A stretch of DNA of 64,000 bases from contig VZRZ01007309.1 in assembly GCA_013398175.1 (NCBI GenBank), positions 147,001-211,000 on the forward strand. Reading direction: 5' to 3'. Made by a program: the position numbers and the translations under genes. Below, in pieces: positions 38,100 through 50,993 of the stretch. Source of the DNA: Climacteris rufus (lineage: Eukaryota; Chordata; Aves; Passeriformes; Climacteridae). The first letter of the stretch is position 1. Every line of letters starts with the position of its first letter. Under the pieces are notes generated by a model. The model did not search any database. It was not told the origin of the DNA and saw only the letters and a list, made by a program, of their open reading frames with translations.

Positions 38100-38800
38100 C
38101 CCGCTACAGCCAGCTCTGAAATTTCCTCAACGGCTGCAAACTTTTTAGGGTTTTATAATGGTAATCAGTGATTTTAGAGGAAATAAATCTCTCCCGGAGC
38201 CCATAGCTCCGGATAAAGCATCCCCAGGAATAAGTCAGGGAGAGCGTCGGCAGTGGAGAGTGCTACATTTCATGTGCTGCCACAGAAATGCTTTCTGGCT
38301 GAGGTCTAATATTAATCTATTTTGTCCCTGTCATCCAGTAAAACTACAGTGTAGCAAATGCTTTTAAAACATACATATTCAATAGCAGATGCAATAAAGT
38401 ATTGGGGACTGTTGGTATGAAGAAGGTTCACACGCACACAAATATCTTTGAAACTCCAGTTAATCAAGGTGTCAAAGTAACTAAAGCAGTTTTACAGATT
38501 TTATTGAAAATAAATCACTTTATTATATACTGAAATATATATTATTGTTTCCCCGTAGAGTTTTACTGTCGGGTTGCCTGCATTTCTTTTTTAAATAGAG
38601 TATCTCCTGCCCTCTTTAGTCCGGTTTTTATAACTACATTTAGCGGGGAAATCCAGCATTAAAGCACATCCTGAGCCTGCCTTCTCCTCGTGCCCTATGC
38701 AAATAGCCCATTATTAGCCATTTTCTGGCAGAATTAGCTGAGAGGAAACAGAGGAGGAAATGATATAATGGCTCCAGAGCCCCGTGTTTCCTCCCTGTCC
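38100..38800. promoter_or_regulatory. Candidate conserved non-coding element with octamer
   Basis: Repeat-free, fairly GC-balanced stretch inside the 10 kb intron between exons 10 and 11. It holds a perfect ATGCAAAT octamer at 38697-38704 followed by CCCATTATTAGCC. It lies 0.6 kb beyond the longest CR1 copy. Confidence 0.32.
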
Positions 38801-41800
38801 AGCTGGTTGTGGGGTGACCTTACATTTAACTGGGAAGCTGGAGGTGGCACTGAACCTCAAAAGATTTACACCTTTGTCTCCTCATTTCTCAGAGCGGGGC
38901 TCCCATGCAGGAATGCATAAAACTGCACAGAACTCAGCCTGGGGAAGGTTAAAATGAGTGAAAGGAAATATTTGATGTGATCTAATGGACATCCTAATTG
39001 ATATTTATAGACTTCCCAGGGAAACTTTTCACTGGAGGTTTTTAACTCCCATTATTGAGGAACTGCTTTCTTTTTAAATGTGAGATTTGACTCAAATCAG
39101 TTGATGTTAGACAATGCATTCCTTTAAAAGTCAGCATCACATGAAGCTTCTATTAAGTCATTCATTGGCTAATTATTTTTCTCATCTATAGGACACATTT
39201 TCTAACCACTTACTGCTATAAAATAATCATATTTCTATAAAGTTATTGCATCTACACGAAAAGCTCCTCCATCTTTTCTTTTCAATGTTTTCCCCTAAAG
39301 TCAAAGGATGTCTAATACAGTCCATGTATACAAAATAAATGCTTTCAGCATTTTGGACTGCTTTCTAAACTGATAAATTTCACCCTGATAAATGCAAATT
39401 CAGCAGCACTTCTTTCAAGATTACATTTTTTTCACCCCAAAACTAGTTTGAAGTTGAAGCATGGTATCTAAAATGGATTTAAAATATTAAGATATTCCAT
39501 CTATACTCAGGAATTTTATATATTTATGTACATTTGGGTATTTCTTATTCTACATCAACAAAATTCAATTACATATGCTGGTCAAGAGAGTGATGAAGAC
39601 ACGTCCAGGTCTCTCCATCTCTCCTGGTTCCTCAGTAGGACAAAAGGGGGACTCAAGTGATTAAAGAGGGCCAACCTGCAGCATCTTCACTCAGGTGCTG
39701 AATTCAGAGTCTCTGGAACTTGAATTCAGCCCTGGGCACACCTAGATTGTATTTTGTGTTTTAACATTGATCTTTACAGTTCTTTACCCATGTAAACCCC
39801 AGTAACTTTTAATACAAAGCTCAAACTCTCTGATATCTGTAGCAAAGAATTTTATCCCCACCTCTTAAACTTTAAGCCAAAAAATATCCAAGAATTATTA
39901 ATTATCAAATTATTAATTACCAAAATATCAAGAATCATCAGTTTTCTAAAGCAGTGTTTCATCAGGTTTGTTATTCATCACCAGGAAGTTTCCAGGCAAT
40001 TTTGATCACAGGAAAAAGAAAAGTACATGTTTTTAAATAACAAGTACATGGTTTCTTTCCAGCTGATCAGCCTTGATAGCACATCAAATTCAAAGGCTTG
40101 TGTCCAGCTACTAAAGGAGAATTTAATAGAAAAAAATGTGAGTGTGCCTTCCACACTTTAAAAATTGCCTGTAATCAAAATCTAATTAGTATTCCATTTT
40201 ACTAGTGGGAAAACTGAGAGAAATGCACACAGACATACGTGGTGTTAGATATTAAGCCAAAAGATGTCTCCAGAAACCAGCCATTCATCTTTTGCCTTTT
40301 TTTCCCTCTTCCTTTATCATCAGCATCTTGTCTCTTGAAATATAGACATCACTAAATCAAAAACACTTACCTTTTCACATCATTATAGAATTGCTCAGAT
40401 TAAATAAGAGCTCTGTACAGCTTCTCAAATCTCAGCTATGTTTTCAAACCACCAGGGAGGGCTAGTTCTTCCTGCTCACACAATTATCAAATTGTTGCCA
40501 ATCTGAGCGTTCCCTGTATCAATCTCATTATTATTAAGTCGTTTAAATCACCTATGGATCTCATTACCATCACTTGGAAAAAGGTCACAAGGTGACATCT
40601 GCAATTCACTTAAAATTTGTCATTGAAATAACCTTTTTTCAAAGACTATTTAGCCTGCTTTAGTGTATTTCTGATGTTAAAAAGCAGAACTTTAATGACC
40701 TTAGAGCTCTGTTCGGTTTTGCTTTCTTGTTGTGGGATTTTATTCTCTGTTTACTTTGGAAGTAACAGGGACATGATCATCCATCCTTTGTTTTCCTGGT
40801 GGAACTCCTGAGGTTACTGGGTGGCTCGCACTGTAAAAGAAAGTGAGGTCAAATCACTAAAGATGATGTCCTTGTTGAAAAGTTAATTAGTCACTGAAAA
40901 TGCATGAGCATTAAGGAAAAAAAAAAAAAGAAAAGAAGAAAAGGCAGTTTTAACAGGACTTTCTCTTAGCAACTGTTCAATTTTCATCATTTCATCTTTT
41001 AAAGGTGTCTGTCGATTTTCCAGCCATATAAATAGCCTTAAATAAAAAAGAAACAATTTTTCAATCTGAATAAAAAGCACAAAAATTGCCTACCTCATTT
41101 TCTTTTCAGAAGGAAAAAAAGGCTGCCAGAATTTTTTTATAAAATAAAAGTAAACACAAAAGAGAACAATCCTTGCTGGCCGTCTCCCACTCACTTTTAA
41201 GTGGATCACTCTGCAAAATATTCTGCTGTTGGGTTGATATTTTTAGAGGAAAACATTTTTGCTCAGTAATGTGGAAATAAAATAACTGCAATCACTTCCT
41301 TCCTCTGAGAAAATGACACATAAAATTTTATATTTAAAATTCAATCGAGAAAGAAACTGTATTTTTTACTCAGAGCCCTGTAGCTGTGCAATCTATTTTT
41401 TTTTCTGGTCTGTGAAAGCTTCTGCTGCATTTTGGATCTAAACTTAATAGAAGATGCTGCAAAAAGCAGCAGCTACAAGTAGTGATAGAGACTTAGCAGA
41501 AAAATATGCAAGGGCAGGACATAGGAGATGAACAAAACAACACTCACAAGTTCAGAATATGATTGCTCTGGATGACTATAAACTCCTAGAGAATTTCGTT
41601 GCTGTCTTTCATTAATTCCTCTTACTCCTGAAATGGTTTCAAGTGTGATTTCTTTTTAAAACACCCTAAAAGATCACCTACTTTTTAGGCACAAATCTGC
41701 TGTATTTCAGCTGTGCAAATCAATCATAAAAACAGCAAAATGATCCCTGCAAACATTTGCAATTGTTGCCTTTTGTAACAGCTTTAAGGACCATTTTGTA

Positions 41801-41859
41801 TGTTTGAACATGGGAAGGTGCACATTTTTAAGAAGATATTGAAATATCTGCCCTTTTAC

Positions 41860-41934
41860 CTGAAGGCTGGTAAAGTATTAGCTCAGTGTCTACATCCTGT
41901 AATGACTCAACATGTTCTTGCCACCAACAAATGC
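41860..41934 (-). CDS. Exon 10
   Basis: This 75-bp exon, phase 1 to 1, has acceptor GAGCTGTTTCAG and donor TCAG/GTAAAAGG; two of the three frames are closed. It encodes ICWWQEHVESLQDVDTELIL and then YQPS. The following intron is the longest here, about 10.2 kb, and the phase joins directly to exon 11 through a Val codon. I cannot exclude an additional symmetric exon in that intron. Confidence 0.75.
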
Positions 41935-42849
41935 CTGAAACAGCTCTGACCGAAGTACAAACCCCACAAATAATTATACAAAACAATGGATTTGTCTGTT
42001 TCAGAAATAAATTCACCTAAAATGTGAAATGTCTCTGTACAGACACAAACATTTCATTAACAAACCCTTTTATATGTCTCTCTATTTATACTCACTCACA
42101 CAACTCCACGTAACAGCTCATAAATGTAGGTCCTGTAATACAAACAACCATAAATACACAACACACACAGATGCACTATATATGTGTGGATATTAATATT
42201 TGTGATAGAAATCATATCTCTCTGTCTTCCAAAGGCATCCTTTGTAGCTTTCTTGCCTTTTAAATTCAGCTATTCTTGAGCACGGTTTGTCTTTGAAATA
42301 TGTCAGGATAATGTATTATTGAAGTACTGTACTGAGACTGTACATAAAATCAGTCACGTACAACAAATTTCCATTTTACTTAGGTTTTTTTCATAATTAT
42401 TCCTCACTTCTATCACAGCCCCGTCCTCAAGAGCTCTCTGGTTATGCCACTAAAATTAACCACATGCTACAGGTTATGTCTCCAAGGGACCTGCCATCAA
42501 GAGGAACCGAAGGTAAAGGAAGAAAGCAAAATAAAATACTTTTTCTACCATTGCTATGAATAATATATGAACCAAGTTGCAAAATTAAGCACTGGACAGA
42601 TGAACGACATTTGGGAAAAAAAAGTTTCTTATTTGACCAGATGCATCAGAACGGTTTATTTCTCAACACACAGATTTTGAAAGCTGTTGGGAACAGCAAA
42701 ACAAGGATTTAAAACCTGTCTTAAAACTTCTGGCACAAATTAGCAATGATTAGTTCAAGAAAGAGTTAAGTCTAACAAGCAGAAAAAAAGAAATTAACTA
42801 AAGTAAGGCCCTTGTGATACAATGACACTTGCTCTATGCTCTTACAGAG

Positions 42850-43600
42850 AAAAACACGATGATAAAACACCACAAAGAGGAGTGTTATGAATTTTATTAA
42901 TGACTAGAAGACAGTGTGCAAAACATCAAAGGTCTGTGGAAAAGATTAATGACCCCGTGTGAGACTGTTTAATTACCTCCAGCTAATTAGATTCTTGACC
43001 AAATTTTTAATATCTGCATTCCTTCTAAAGCCTAATTGAGATTCCACATTATTTATCAATCTTTCAAAAAGCCCTTAGTGTGCTGCTTTTTTTAGGGGTT
43101 TTTTTTTCCCTTTGCACTTTGACTCCATTTATGGTCAATTATTAAATAAATAGCAAAGTAACTGTTCTCTCCAAACTGTGTATGTGGAACACTTTCTGCC
43201 TGTTTATTTTGACTGGGAGCCTATCACTGGCATCTTTTATACATAATGAAGCACTCTGAGTAATAAACTGACTGACTTCACTGTAAACAACGGCGATAAT
43301 ATTTTTGTTATCTGGGCTGTGCTCAGGAACTCCTCATGTGGTTTCTGTAAATCAGCCTTTGCTGTTCTCAGTTAATCCTGACTCCGGCCTACCTTGGGCC
43401 GGGCCCAGGGCTGGCGTGAGTGTTATCACGCAAGGAGGGGAAGCTCATCCTGACTGCTGGATTGTCTCCCCTGTTCGTGCAGAAATACTTCAGTCCTGTA
43501 AACCACCCCTGTTAAATGACTCGCCTTTTAAAAGGAAAATCATGTCAGAAGGCAAGGGATACATGCAATAATCAATTATTTTTCAAAGCCCTTTGGGTCT
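42850..43600. promoter_or_regulatory. Candidate conserved non-coding element with TAATTA cores
   Basis: Two TAATTA homeodomain cores lie 14 bases apart (42970 and 42984, the second inside the palindrome CTAATTAG), followed by further AT-rich motifs and a more GC-rich end at 43.38-43.5 kb. It sits in the intron between exons 9 and 10. Confidence 0.33.
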
Positions 43601-43653
43601 CCTGCTATCCCCAGTTAGAGTGACCAGCACGTGCATCACACATAAAGACTGAC

Positions 43654-43693
43654 CTTGGTTTAGGGTTTTCCACAAAACTTTTGCCAATTCATT
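43654..43693 (-). CDS. Exon 9 (40 bp)
   Basis: This short exon has a very good acceptor (CCATTTCCTACACTTCAG) and donor (CAAG/GTCAGT). It encodes NELAKVLWKTLNQ, phase 0 to 1, exactly the phase needed between exons 8 and 10. The Gly codon at the junction with exon 10 is completed by the GC that opens exon 10. It lies at the edge of an intronic stretch that looks conserved (42.85-43.6 kb). Confidence 0.7.
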
Positions 43694-44947
43694 CTGAAGT
43701 GTAGGAAATGGGGAAAAGTCAGGCATTTCAAGGTCTGTGACGGAGAACATATTTTTTGTGTGACTTTGGATTATAAAGCACTTCCCAGTTCTGTGGAAGA
43801 AGGGAATCTCTGGTCTCTTCCTTTGCTTTGGCTATAAAGCTAGTCTGTGATTTGAAACCATTTCCTTTGAAAATCTTTTTGCAAATTATATTATGAATTA
43901 GAAAATTAAAGTGTGTACATGCAAAATATCATATCTTTATATTGCATGTATAAAACAAAATGCTTTGGGAAAATTTGTCATTTCATATAGATTTTTTTTT
44001 TTTTTCAAATTATCCACTAGAGTTTAGCTCATAAAGTCATACCACATATAGAGGAATGTAGGGGATAGATTAAAAGTAATATATATTATCTGTTAAACTT
44101 TACATGTTCTATATTATTTGTATAAAACTTTGCTGACTGGTACATCTATTAAAATACAGAGGATTTTTTCCTCTGATGTAGGCATGAGTGTCTATATGTA
44201 CAGACAGACATTGAAAAATTCTACAACATTTTAATATATGCAACCATAATAAATGTAGAGGGAACAAGCCTTTGAGGGAGGGATCACATTTTTCATTATC
44301 ATGTTTGCAACAAGCCTTATCCAATGGGATACAAACATCCAGGCATTACCACAAAAACACATCATTTAATAACATAAAAAAGTATATGTCAAAATAACAA
44401 ACAAGGCAAATCAATACAAAAGGATAACGAACCAGGCATTAAAGAGACATGTAATACATTATCTTTAATTTCTTGGGAGTGACGAAATATCTGGTTACAC
44501 ACTACATCACTCACAGGAATTCTGCAAAAATTAACTTATTTGGGATGCAGCAGTCAAAGCCACTTGATCTTTCTGATGCAATAAACAGTTTAAAACCTAA
44601 AAGCTCTGTGTCCAGGTATTTATTGTGTGGTCCAGTTAGTGAAGTGCTTCAAACCCATCAAAGGCTTTGTCCTTATAGCTATGGATATTAATAATATAGC
44701 TTGGTTTATATCAATGCACCATAAATTAGGGTCATGCTTTTATATTAGTTACTTGGTAAAGAAAATATTAAAACAAATAAAAAGGCCCTGTTTAACAGAG
44801 CACCCACTCTTTCCAAAACTAAGGGCACTTTTGATGTTTTTCTGTGGAAAAAGAACTGAGATTTCCCTGTCTCAGCCTCCAGACCACCCTAATTTCTTTC
44901 CTCAGGCTGAGCAGGTTCAGTGTTTCTCTCTCACAGAGTGCACCCAC

Positions 44948-45071
44948 CTGTCTGAGGGATTCTCTCTGTGTCTTTTGCATCTGATCTAACAGCTCCAGCC
45001 CCAAATGTGTGACAGGTGACAGATGCTCCCGTGTTTTGGGAGGACCATAACGGATATTGGTTCTGAAGTAA
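44948..45071 (-). CDS. Exon 8
   Basis: This 124-bp exon, phase 2 to 0, has donor CAG/GTGGGTG. Two nearby acceptors exist: CTGTCCAG and, five bases on, CAGAATAG. The second is used here because only it joins exon 7 in frame. The peptide contains YFRTNIRYGPPKTREHLSPV, then a helix with LGLELLDQMQKTQ ending in RESLRQ. It is rich in basic and Gln residues. Confidence 0.75.
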
Positions 45072-45360
45072 CTATTCTGGACAGACAAGGTGGTCATGGG
45101 ATTAATTCAAATGGCAATTCAGGCCCAGTTTAATCAAATGCTGTGTGGATGTGCTTTAAATCAAGCATTTTACTCTGATGTTACAGCCTTCATCAGCCCA
45201 GGGAGATTCTTCTTTAGTCCACGTGGGCATCCTCTGCACTACCCACCACCAAGCATCCCCCAGCTCCAGAGATTTCCCTTCTGCCCCTGTCACAACACAG
45301 GTGCTCCAGGGAAGCTTCACACAAATCACAGCACCCTCTGGCAAACTGAGAAATCCTGTA

Positions 45361-45490
45361 TGGAATCATGGAATCACAGAATCACTGAGGCTGCAAAATC
45401 CCTCTAAGATCATCAAGTCCAAGTGTTAACCCAGCACTGCCAAACCCACCACTAACCCACATCCCCCAAGTTCCACATTTCCACATTTTT
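45361..45490 (-). mobile_element. CR1 LINE fragment
   Basis: Begins TGGAATCATGGAATCACAGA and includes CTAAGATCATCAAGTCCAAG and AACCCAGCACTGCCAAACCC. It lies in the intron between exons 7 and 8, antisense-free relative to the gene (same strand). Confidence 0.9.
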
Positions 45491-45738
45491 TGACTTTCAA
45501 ATTTCCGCTTATTCCATTTACTTCCAGCCTTATGGATGCTGCTGGTGGTACAATAATAATTTTAAAACAAACAAATGAAAACCCAAGACCACAAACAGTA
45601 AACCAAAAGCCCGATCCAACTTGAGCCAGCACAAAAAACATCTGTGCTGAGGAATAAAATTCAGGGAGTTGTGCAACATCCAGAAAAGGTAGTGCAGGGC
45701 TGAGGGGAGGGCATGAGACAGCACAAGAACTCACTTAC

Positions 45739-45833
45739 TTTAAAAGAGAATTTATTAGCCCAGTCTTGCCTCTGTGCCCTTTGAGAGACTCAATAATGAG
45801 CTTGTCTCCTTCTGCATCACCCGGCTCTTCCAC
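45739..45833 (-). CDS. Exon 7
   Basis: This is one of the clearest exons in the window: acceptor CGCCTGTCTTTCCTAG, donor AAA/GTAAGTGAG, 95 bp, phase 0 to 2, and only one of three frames open. It begins VEEPGDAEGDKLIIESLKGH and continues with RGKTGLINSLL. The charged start followed by a basic amphipathic helix looks like a soluble protein. RGKTGL is not a P-loop (no GxxxxGK[ST]), so nucleotide binding is not suggested. Confidence 0.8.
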
Positions 45834-46975
45834 CTAGGAAAGACAGGCGGATACCTCTGCTGCTGATCCATAATCTGCATCCCCCTGGGAGGGACACTCA
45901 GCCCGCAGGAGAACACACAAAATTCCTGCATTTTTCACTAATATTTATTCTCAATATTCTTATCTGAGAATCTCCTACAAGATATTTAAAATAACAGAAC
46001 AATGGAAGCTGAGTAATTATACTGAAAGAACATAGTAAGACAAATTTTGTTGCTTGAACTTTTGTTTTGTTGGAATTTAAATAATCTGTTTTGCCCTAAT
46101 CTGCTGAATTAGTGTTTGCCTTCATACCACTATGTTCTTGTATGTCTGGAACTCTTACATAATTCTACATCTTTCCACACCGAGCTGCCCAAAACCAAGA
46201 TCACTTCTAGCTTAAAGTGCTCCTAAAAATTTGAAGTGCTCTATTAATTTTAAATTGCTCTACATCATGTCTGCTTAGAATCCCAACTGCTTTTTCACGA
46301 AAAAAATATTAAACTAGAAAATGCACATCTGCAACATAACATCTACCCAGCTTTTTTTTTTTTTTTTTAACGTCAACTTTCTCTCTTTTTTCTTTATCTC
46401 TGAAAGAAAAAAACACTATGGGAGAAAAATAATAGAGCGACCCATCACACATTTTATTGCAAGCCTCCCTCTATTGAAAACCTTTTAGGTATGTCACAGG
46501 ACTAAATATATTTTATGTCTACCAATTGGTAGCACATAGTCCAGCCCATTAACCCACTGACCTCAATAAATTATGATTTCCTGGCAGGAGCAGTATCCCT
46601 GGAAGATTGACACATCCCCAAATGTGCTCTGAGGGTTAACAATACTCCCCAGGATTTTTACAAGACAACTCCTGATCCGAGACTTCTGTCTCACTGGCAG
46701 TTCTTTCGAAAATGTTTGCAAAGCCTTTGGTGTTTTTAGAAACCTGACTTATCCCCAGCAAGGAGAAGAAATGGCAGTGTTTCCAGCTGAGCCCATCACG
46801 TTATCTGTGGAACAACAAAGCCCTGGTCCTCCATCAGCACAGCTTCTCTGCGGGGCACCTTCACCAAACAAACCTTGGCCGTGGCACTGCAGGTTCGGCC
46901 CCCCCTGTGAGGTCACAGAGATGTCTCTCTGCTTCCCTTTGCTCACACCAGTTTTCCACGGAGCAATCCTCTCAC

Positions 46976-47034
46976 CTGACCCTCGGGGGTCTGTGCAATC
47001 CAGTCCTGGCTGTCTCCCACCACCTCTGCCTTCA
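46976..47034 (-). CDS. Exon 6
   Basis: This 59-bp exon, phase 1 to 0, encodes KAEVVGDSQDWIAQTPEGQ, with Leu formed at the junction with exon 5. The donor CAG/GTGAGAGG is strong. The acceptor (ACATCAAAG) is modest but sits after a pyrimidine-rich stretch, and it is the only AG that gives an open frame in the required phase. The peptide is acidic and polar, probably a loop between helices; it continues smoothly into exon 7. Confidence 0.65.
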
Positions 47035-48290
47035 CTTTGATGTTTTTAAATAGAGGTTGTTAAAAGGAACTTGTTGAGTGAAAGACAAAAGAACTCTGTT
47101 TACTGGGGCTGACTCAATACAGCACCGTACTTGACTCAACACAGAGGTGTACATTCGTGGCCAATGATTTTTAGGGTAGTTTTTTAAGCTGAAGACCTCT
47201 CATTTCCTATACTTGCCCAGCAACTCCAGCACTAACAAGTGGATTCACTGTCAAAGTAATTTTCCTGGTGCCACTGTATATGAAGTACTTTATATTAATC
47301 TATCAAAAGGTCACTGCTCTTTTAGTGAGTGACCATAAATACACAGAAATACAAAAAACATGCTCTGAGCATGCCATGTATCAAGCTCCTTCAGATCCAT
47401 ATATATTTGCTGCTTTGCCATGAAGATATAAAACCAGCTGAGTGATGGGATGAAGCAATAACCCTTCCTGGCCATGACGCTTTATCTTGGGAGTAGCCCG
47501 GGAGGTGGTGATTATTTACACTCAGTCCATCACAATAAGCTGCTCCTGGGATATTTTCCAAGTAACAAATTCACACAAAGTTTCAGGACTTTAAATTAGA
47601 GCTGTATCTCTACACAGACACTGCTCTTCCAATCATCTCTAGTACTGGAGCAGCTGGGCTCTTGCTGGGGACATGGATTTTTGTTGGGAGGGGCAGCTCA
47701 TCTGTCATCCAAGCTTAGACGGCACATTCCCAGCTAACCAAGGAGTCACCTGCCTGCTTTGATCAAATTCCAGTTTCTTTTCTGAGCTGGCTGGATCTCA
47801 TATTTGCTACCCCACTTTCCAGAGCCTGGAACTGAAATAATCCCATCTGCATCTGCATGGACCTCTGTAGGAGAGCAGCATCAGTTACAGACACAAACCT
47901 GGAAAAAGGATGTGATTCTTTCTTTGGTAACACCTTTATTTAAAGAACTTCCTTTTTGCATTAACACAACATAATTTTTATTATTGGATGCTGATTCCTA
48001 TACTACTTGTGAATCCATACAAATTCCCAGTGGGGTTTTGGCTCCTGAAGACCTCTTTGATGTTCATTTTTCCTGTGGGAGAGCACTATCAGGTGAAACT
48101 TTTTCAGTACTTAACCAGACACACGACTCTAAGGGTACTTAAATGTTTGTCTGCTCTACTTAAAAGACAATTTCTGTGGCAAAGGCATTGATGTTTTTGT
48201 CTCAAATGAGATTAGCAATTAATTCACTGGATCACAGCTTCTTATCAAGGTAGAGACAGCAGCCAATGTTACCTCTCAGAAAAAAGGAGA

Positions 48291-48349
48291 GGCACTGGAT
48301 GAGCTTTAAGGTCCCTTCCAACTTGAATCTTTCTGATGATTCTGTGAAA
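48291..48349 (+). mobile_element. CR1 LINE 3' tip
   Basis: Only the last 59 bp remain: GGCACTGGATGAGCTTTAAG, GTCCCTTCCAACTTGAATC and the terminal GATTCTGTGAA tail. Confidence 0.85.
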
Positions 48350-49273
48350 TAGTAACTAGACCAGAAACACTGCAACAAATCAATAGCAACAAAACTAGAG
48401 GGTGATCTCAGCTTTTCCTATGAGAATTAGATTTCCCCTTGCTGAGGAGGAGTCCCACAGCCATCCCTGCTGTTCTCAATGGTGGAGCTGCCTCCTGCAG
48501 CCCTAAACTGCCTTTCTGCAGGACAAATAAATGCTGTCACCTGGAAGCATGATTGAAACATCTTGTGAAACTTTTAGTCGTTATTTACAACCATATTGAA
48601 AATTCCTTCTTCCTTACCTCTCAAGGAAACAAAGGAGGAGTTCTGTCTTGGGAATATTAAGGGAAAGCAATGAGAGATGCCCACGAATCCACTTTAGCTG
48701 TAAAACTCCCTTCACTACTGGAGATTTTTCCACTCTGAAGGTCTGTTTCAGGACGCATTGAACTCACATTTTCCCTTTACCTGACTGCAAGATGTTTAAA
48801 GTTAAGTGGCTACATCTGCCATAACAAACCATCCATTTCTATCCCATCCCCTGTTAAAGCTTTCTGCCATTTGAATGTTCTCAGACTCCCCGTTTTCTGT
48901 ACAAGCCTTTGGTTCAATAAAATTTGCTGGATGCAAAACCTGTGCTTATATTGGGTTTTGTTAAGCAGTTTCCTCATAAAGGGCAATGCTTGTTGAGCCT
49001 TCACAGTAACTCAGATGTGACACAAATAATACAGCAGATAATTACAATGCCCTTTCACTCACCTAAAATTTCAACAAAGGTTAAGCTGCCCTTTAGAAAA
49101 GTAAATATTTTCACTAGTCAAATAAGTGTAGACACCTTTAGAAACAAGGATATATTGCCAAACTAAACTGAATAGAATATGGTAACAACAGAATAATTTC
49201 AAAATATAAAGGAGGCAGAGCTGCTCAGCAGAAGCAGCAGCCAGACATCCTGGCATCATGGACCTTACCTTAC

Positions 49274-49326
49274 AAAATTCCCAGGCTGATCTCCATATGT
49301 TTTCCAAGAACTGTTGCTTGAAATTT
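49274..49326 (-). CDS. Exon 5 with tandem donor
   Basis: This 53-bp exon, phase 2 to 1, encodes FKQQFLENIWRSAWEF after Asn. The acceptor is TCTCTCCTATCTGC...GACAG. The donor region reads TTTT/GTAAG/GTAAGG, two overlapping donors five bases apart. The first keeps the frame into exon 6. The second matches the consensus better but would shift the frame. The tryptophan-rich peptide follows on well from exon 4. Confidence 0.6.
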
Positions 49327-49828
49327 CTGTCTGTTCACAGCAGATAGGAGAGAGAAATATTAAAAATAAGAAAGTGCATAATCTCCTCACCCCCTTAAGT
49401 CTGGTAAACAATTTATATCAAATTTCATACAACAGAACCAATCCATGGACCTTTAAGTAATTAAGAAACAGACACTGAGGCTTAAAAAATAAACTTCAGG
49501 AAAAATCTCACATCGTGGCCAGGAAATGGCTCATAGGTTTTATTTAGTTCTCATAGCCCAAGGTTTAGCTGTTAGGGAGATAAGAGCCAGGTGTGTTTTA
49601 CACATCTAATTTGTTTAGTCTGAGGCTCATTCAAAAAGCACTTTTCAACTGCAAATCTGCACCCGACTTTGGAAATCTGAGTCTGGGATGAATGGGTGTC
49701 AGATTTAGTCAGGGGCCCCAAAAGAGAAGGATCACCTTTGAGGGGAGGAAATTGTCAATTATTTCTGGTGTGCCTGGTTTTGGGAGCTGGAGGGTGGTCG
49801 GGCATCCTTGTATTGGCTGTGTTAAGAT

Positions 49829-49920
49829 GGAATCATAGACTCACTAGGGTGGGAAAAGACCTCCAGGTCCAACTTTTGGCTGAACACCACCACATGCCTA
49901 AGCCATATCACCACCTTGCA
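49829..49920 (-). mobile_element. CR1 LINE fragment
   Basis: The pattern GGAATCATAGACTCACTAGG, GTGGGAAAAGACCTCCAGGT and CACCACATGCCTAAGCC marks a diverged CR1 3' end in reverse complement. Confidence 0.8.
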
Positions 49921-50850
49921 AGGTATTTGGTCAAAAATCACTTTATACCTGAAAAACAAGGGATTCATTTGTGGCAGTGACATTCACAATGCTCCAAGAC
50001 AGGGCAAACAGGTAAAATATTCATCATCACCATTGCAGTATTAACTAACCTGACTTCCAGGCTCTGCTTGAGTCTCCCAGTCCTACTGGTGAAAGTAACA
50101 CCCAACTTCAATTGTATTTGCATTTTGACAAGTATTAATCGTGCCCTTCTCTGTTTGATCTACTCCAAAAAAATAGTCAATGAATTTACACCCTGTTACT
50201 TATTCATGAACAAGTTGTGCCCCTGAATTTTAACATGCTATCCCTTAAACTATCAGCTGTATATCTGCTTTATGGGATGTTCCTACATAAGCTGGCAGTC
50301 CATCAATTTAGTGTCCATACATTTCTTTGAAAGCTATATTATAATTAGAGCTTAGGTTAATACTATTCCGTAACCATAAAACAGACGTAAAATAATTATA
50401 ACTCATTTAGTGAAATTAGAAAAAGAGCAATTATTAGACTCCCATTGTGAGGCTTTGCTGTGAGGGACAGATAATCTATCTGCAAGATGTACTTTAAGAA
50501 CACCATTTTGAAAGAAATAAAGTAGATAAATTACTGTTTTGTTTGGGTTTAAGAAAACTTAGACCCATAAATACAAGTTCAACAAACATAAAGGATGTGT
50601 GTAAGGGAAGTGAAAGTTCCACTGCAAGAACAGAGATTAAAGTATTTAGACAAAACTTTCCTGACAATGCCTCTCAGGATGTTGGGAAGCTTGATTTGTT
50701 AATATTTGCAAGGCATTAAATACCACAGAGATGTGGACAAAGGACTGTAAACTTCCAACTAAACATGAGGATGTGCACAGTTCTAGCAGAAGGGAGTGGG
50801 ATCACCAATGCTAACGTGAGCCTCAGCACACTTGGAGTGCAGGATTTCAG

Positions 50851-50993
50851 ACAATCCCAGACTGCTTTAGGTTAGAAAGGACATTAAAGTCCATCTTTTT
50901 CCACCTCTTGCCATGGGCAGGGATACCTTCCACTAGACCAGCTTGCTCCAAGCCTCATCCAACCTGGCCTTGAATGCCTCCAGGCATTTCTGG
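50851..50993 (-). mobile_element. CR1 LINE fragment
   Basis: Contains GGTTAGAAAGGACATTAAAG, CCATGGGCAGGGATACCTTC, CTTGCTCCAAGCCTCATCCA and the ...GCCTCCAGGCATTTCTGG end. Same subfamily as the 14.1 kb copy. Confidence 0.92.

Larger units (their letters stand above)
31672..41859. other. Longest intron (10.2 kb)
   Basis: Contains three CR1 copies, a short TG/TA run near 35.33 kb and the candidate element at 38.1-38.8 kb. The flanking exons already join in phase, so no exon is required. The rest is AT-rich unique sequence. Confidence 0.6.
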
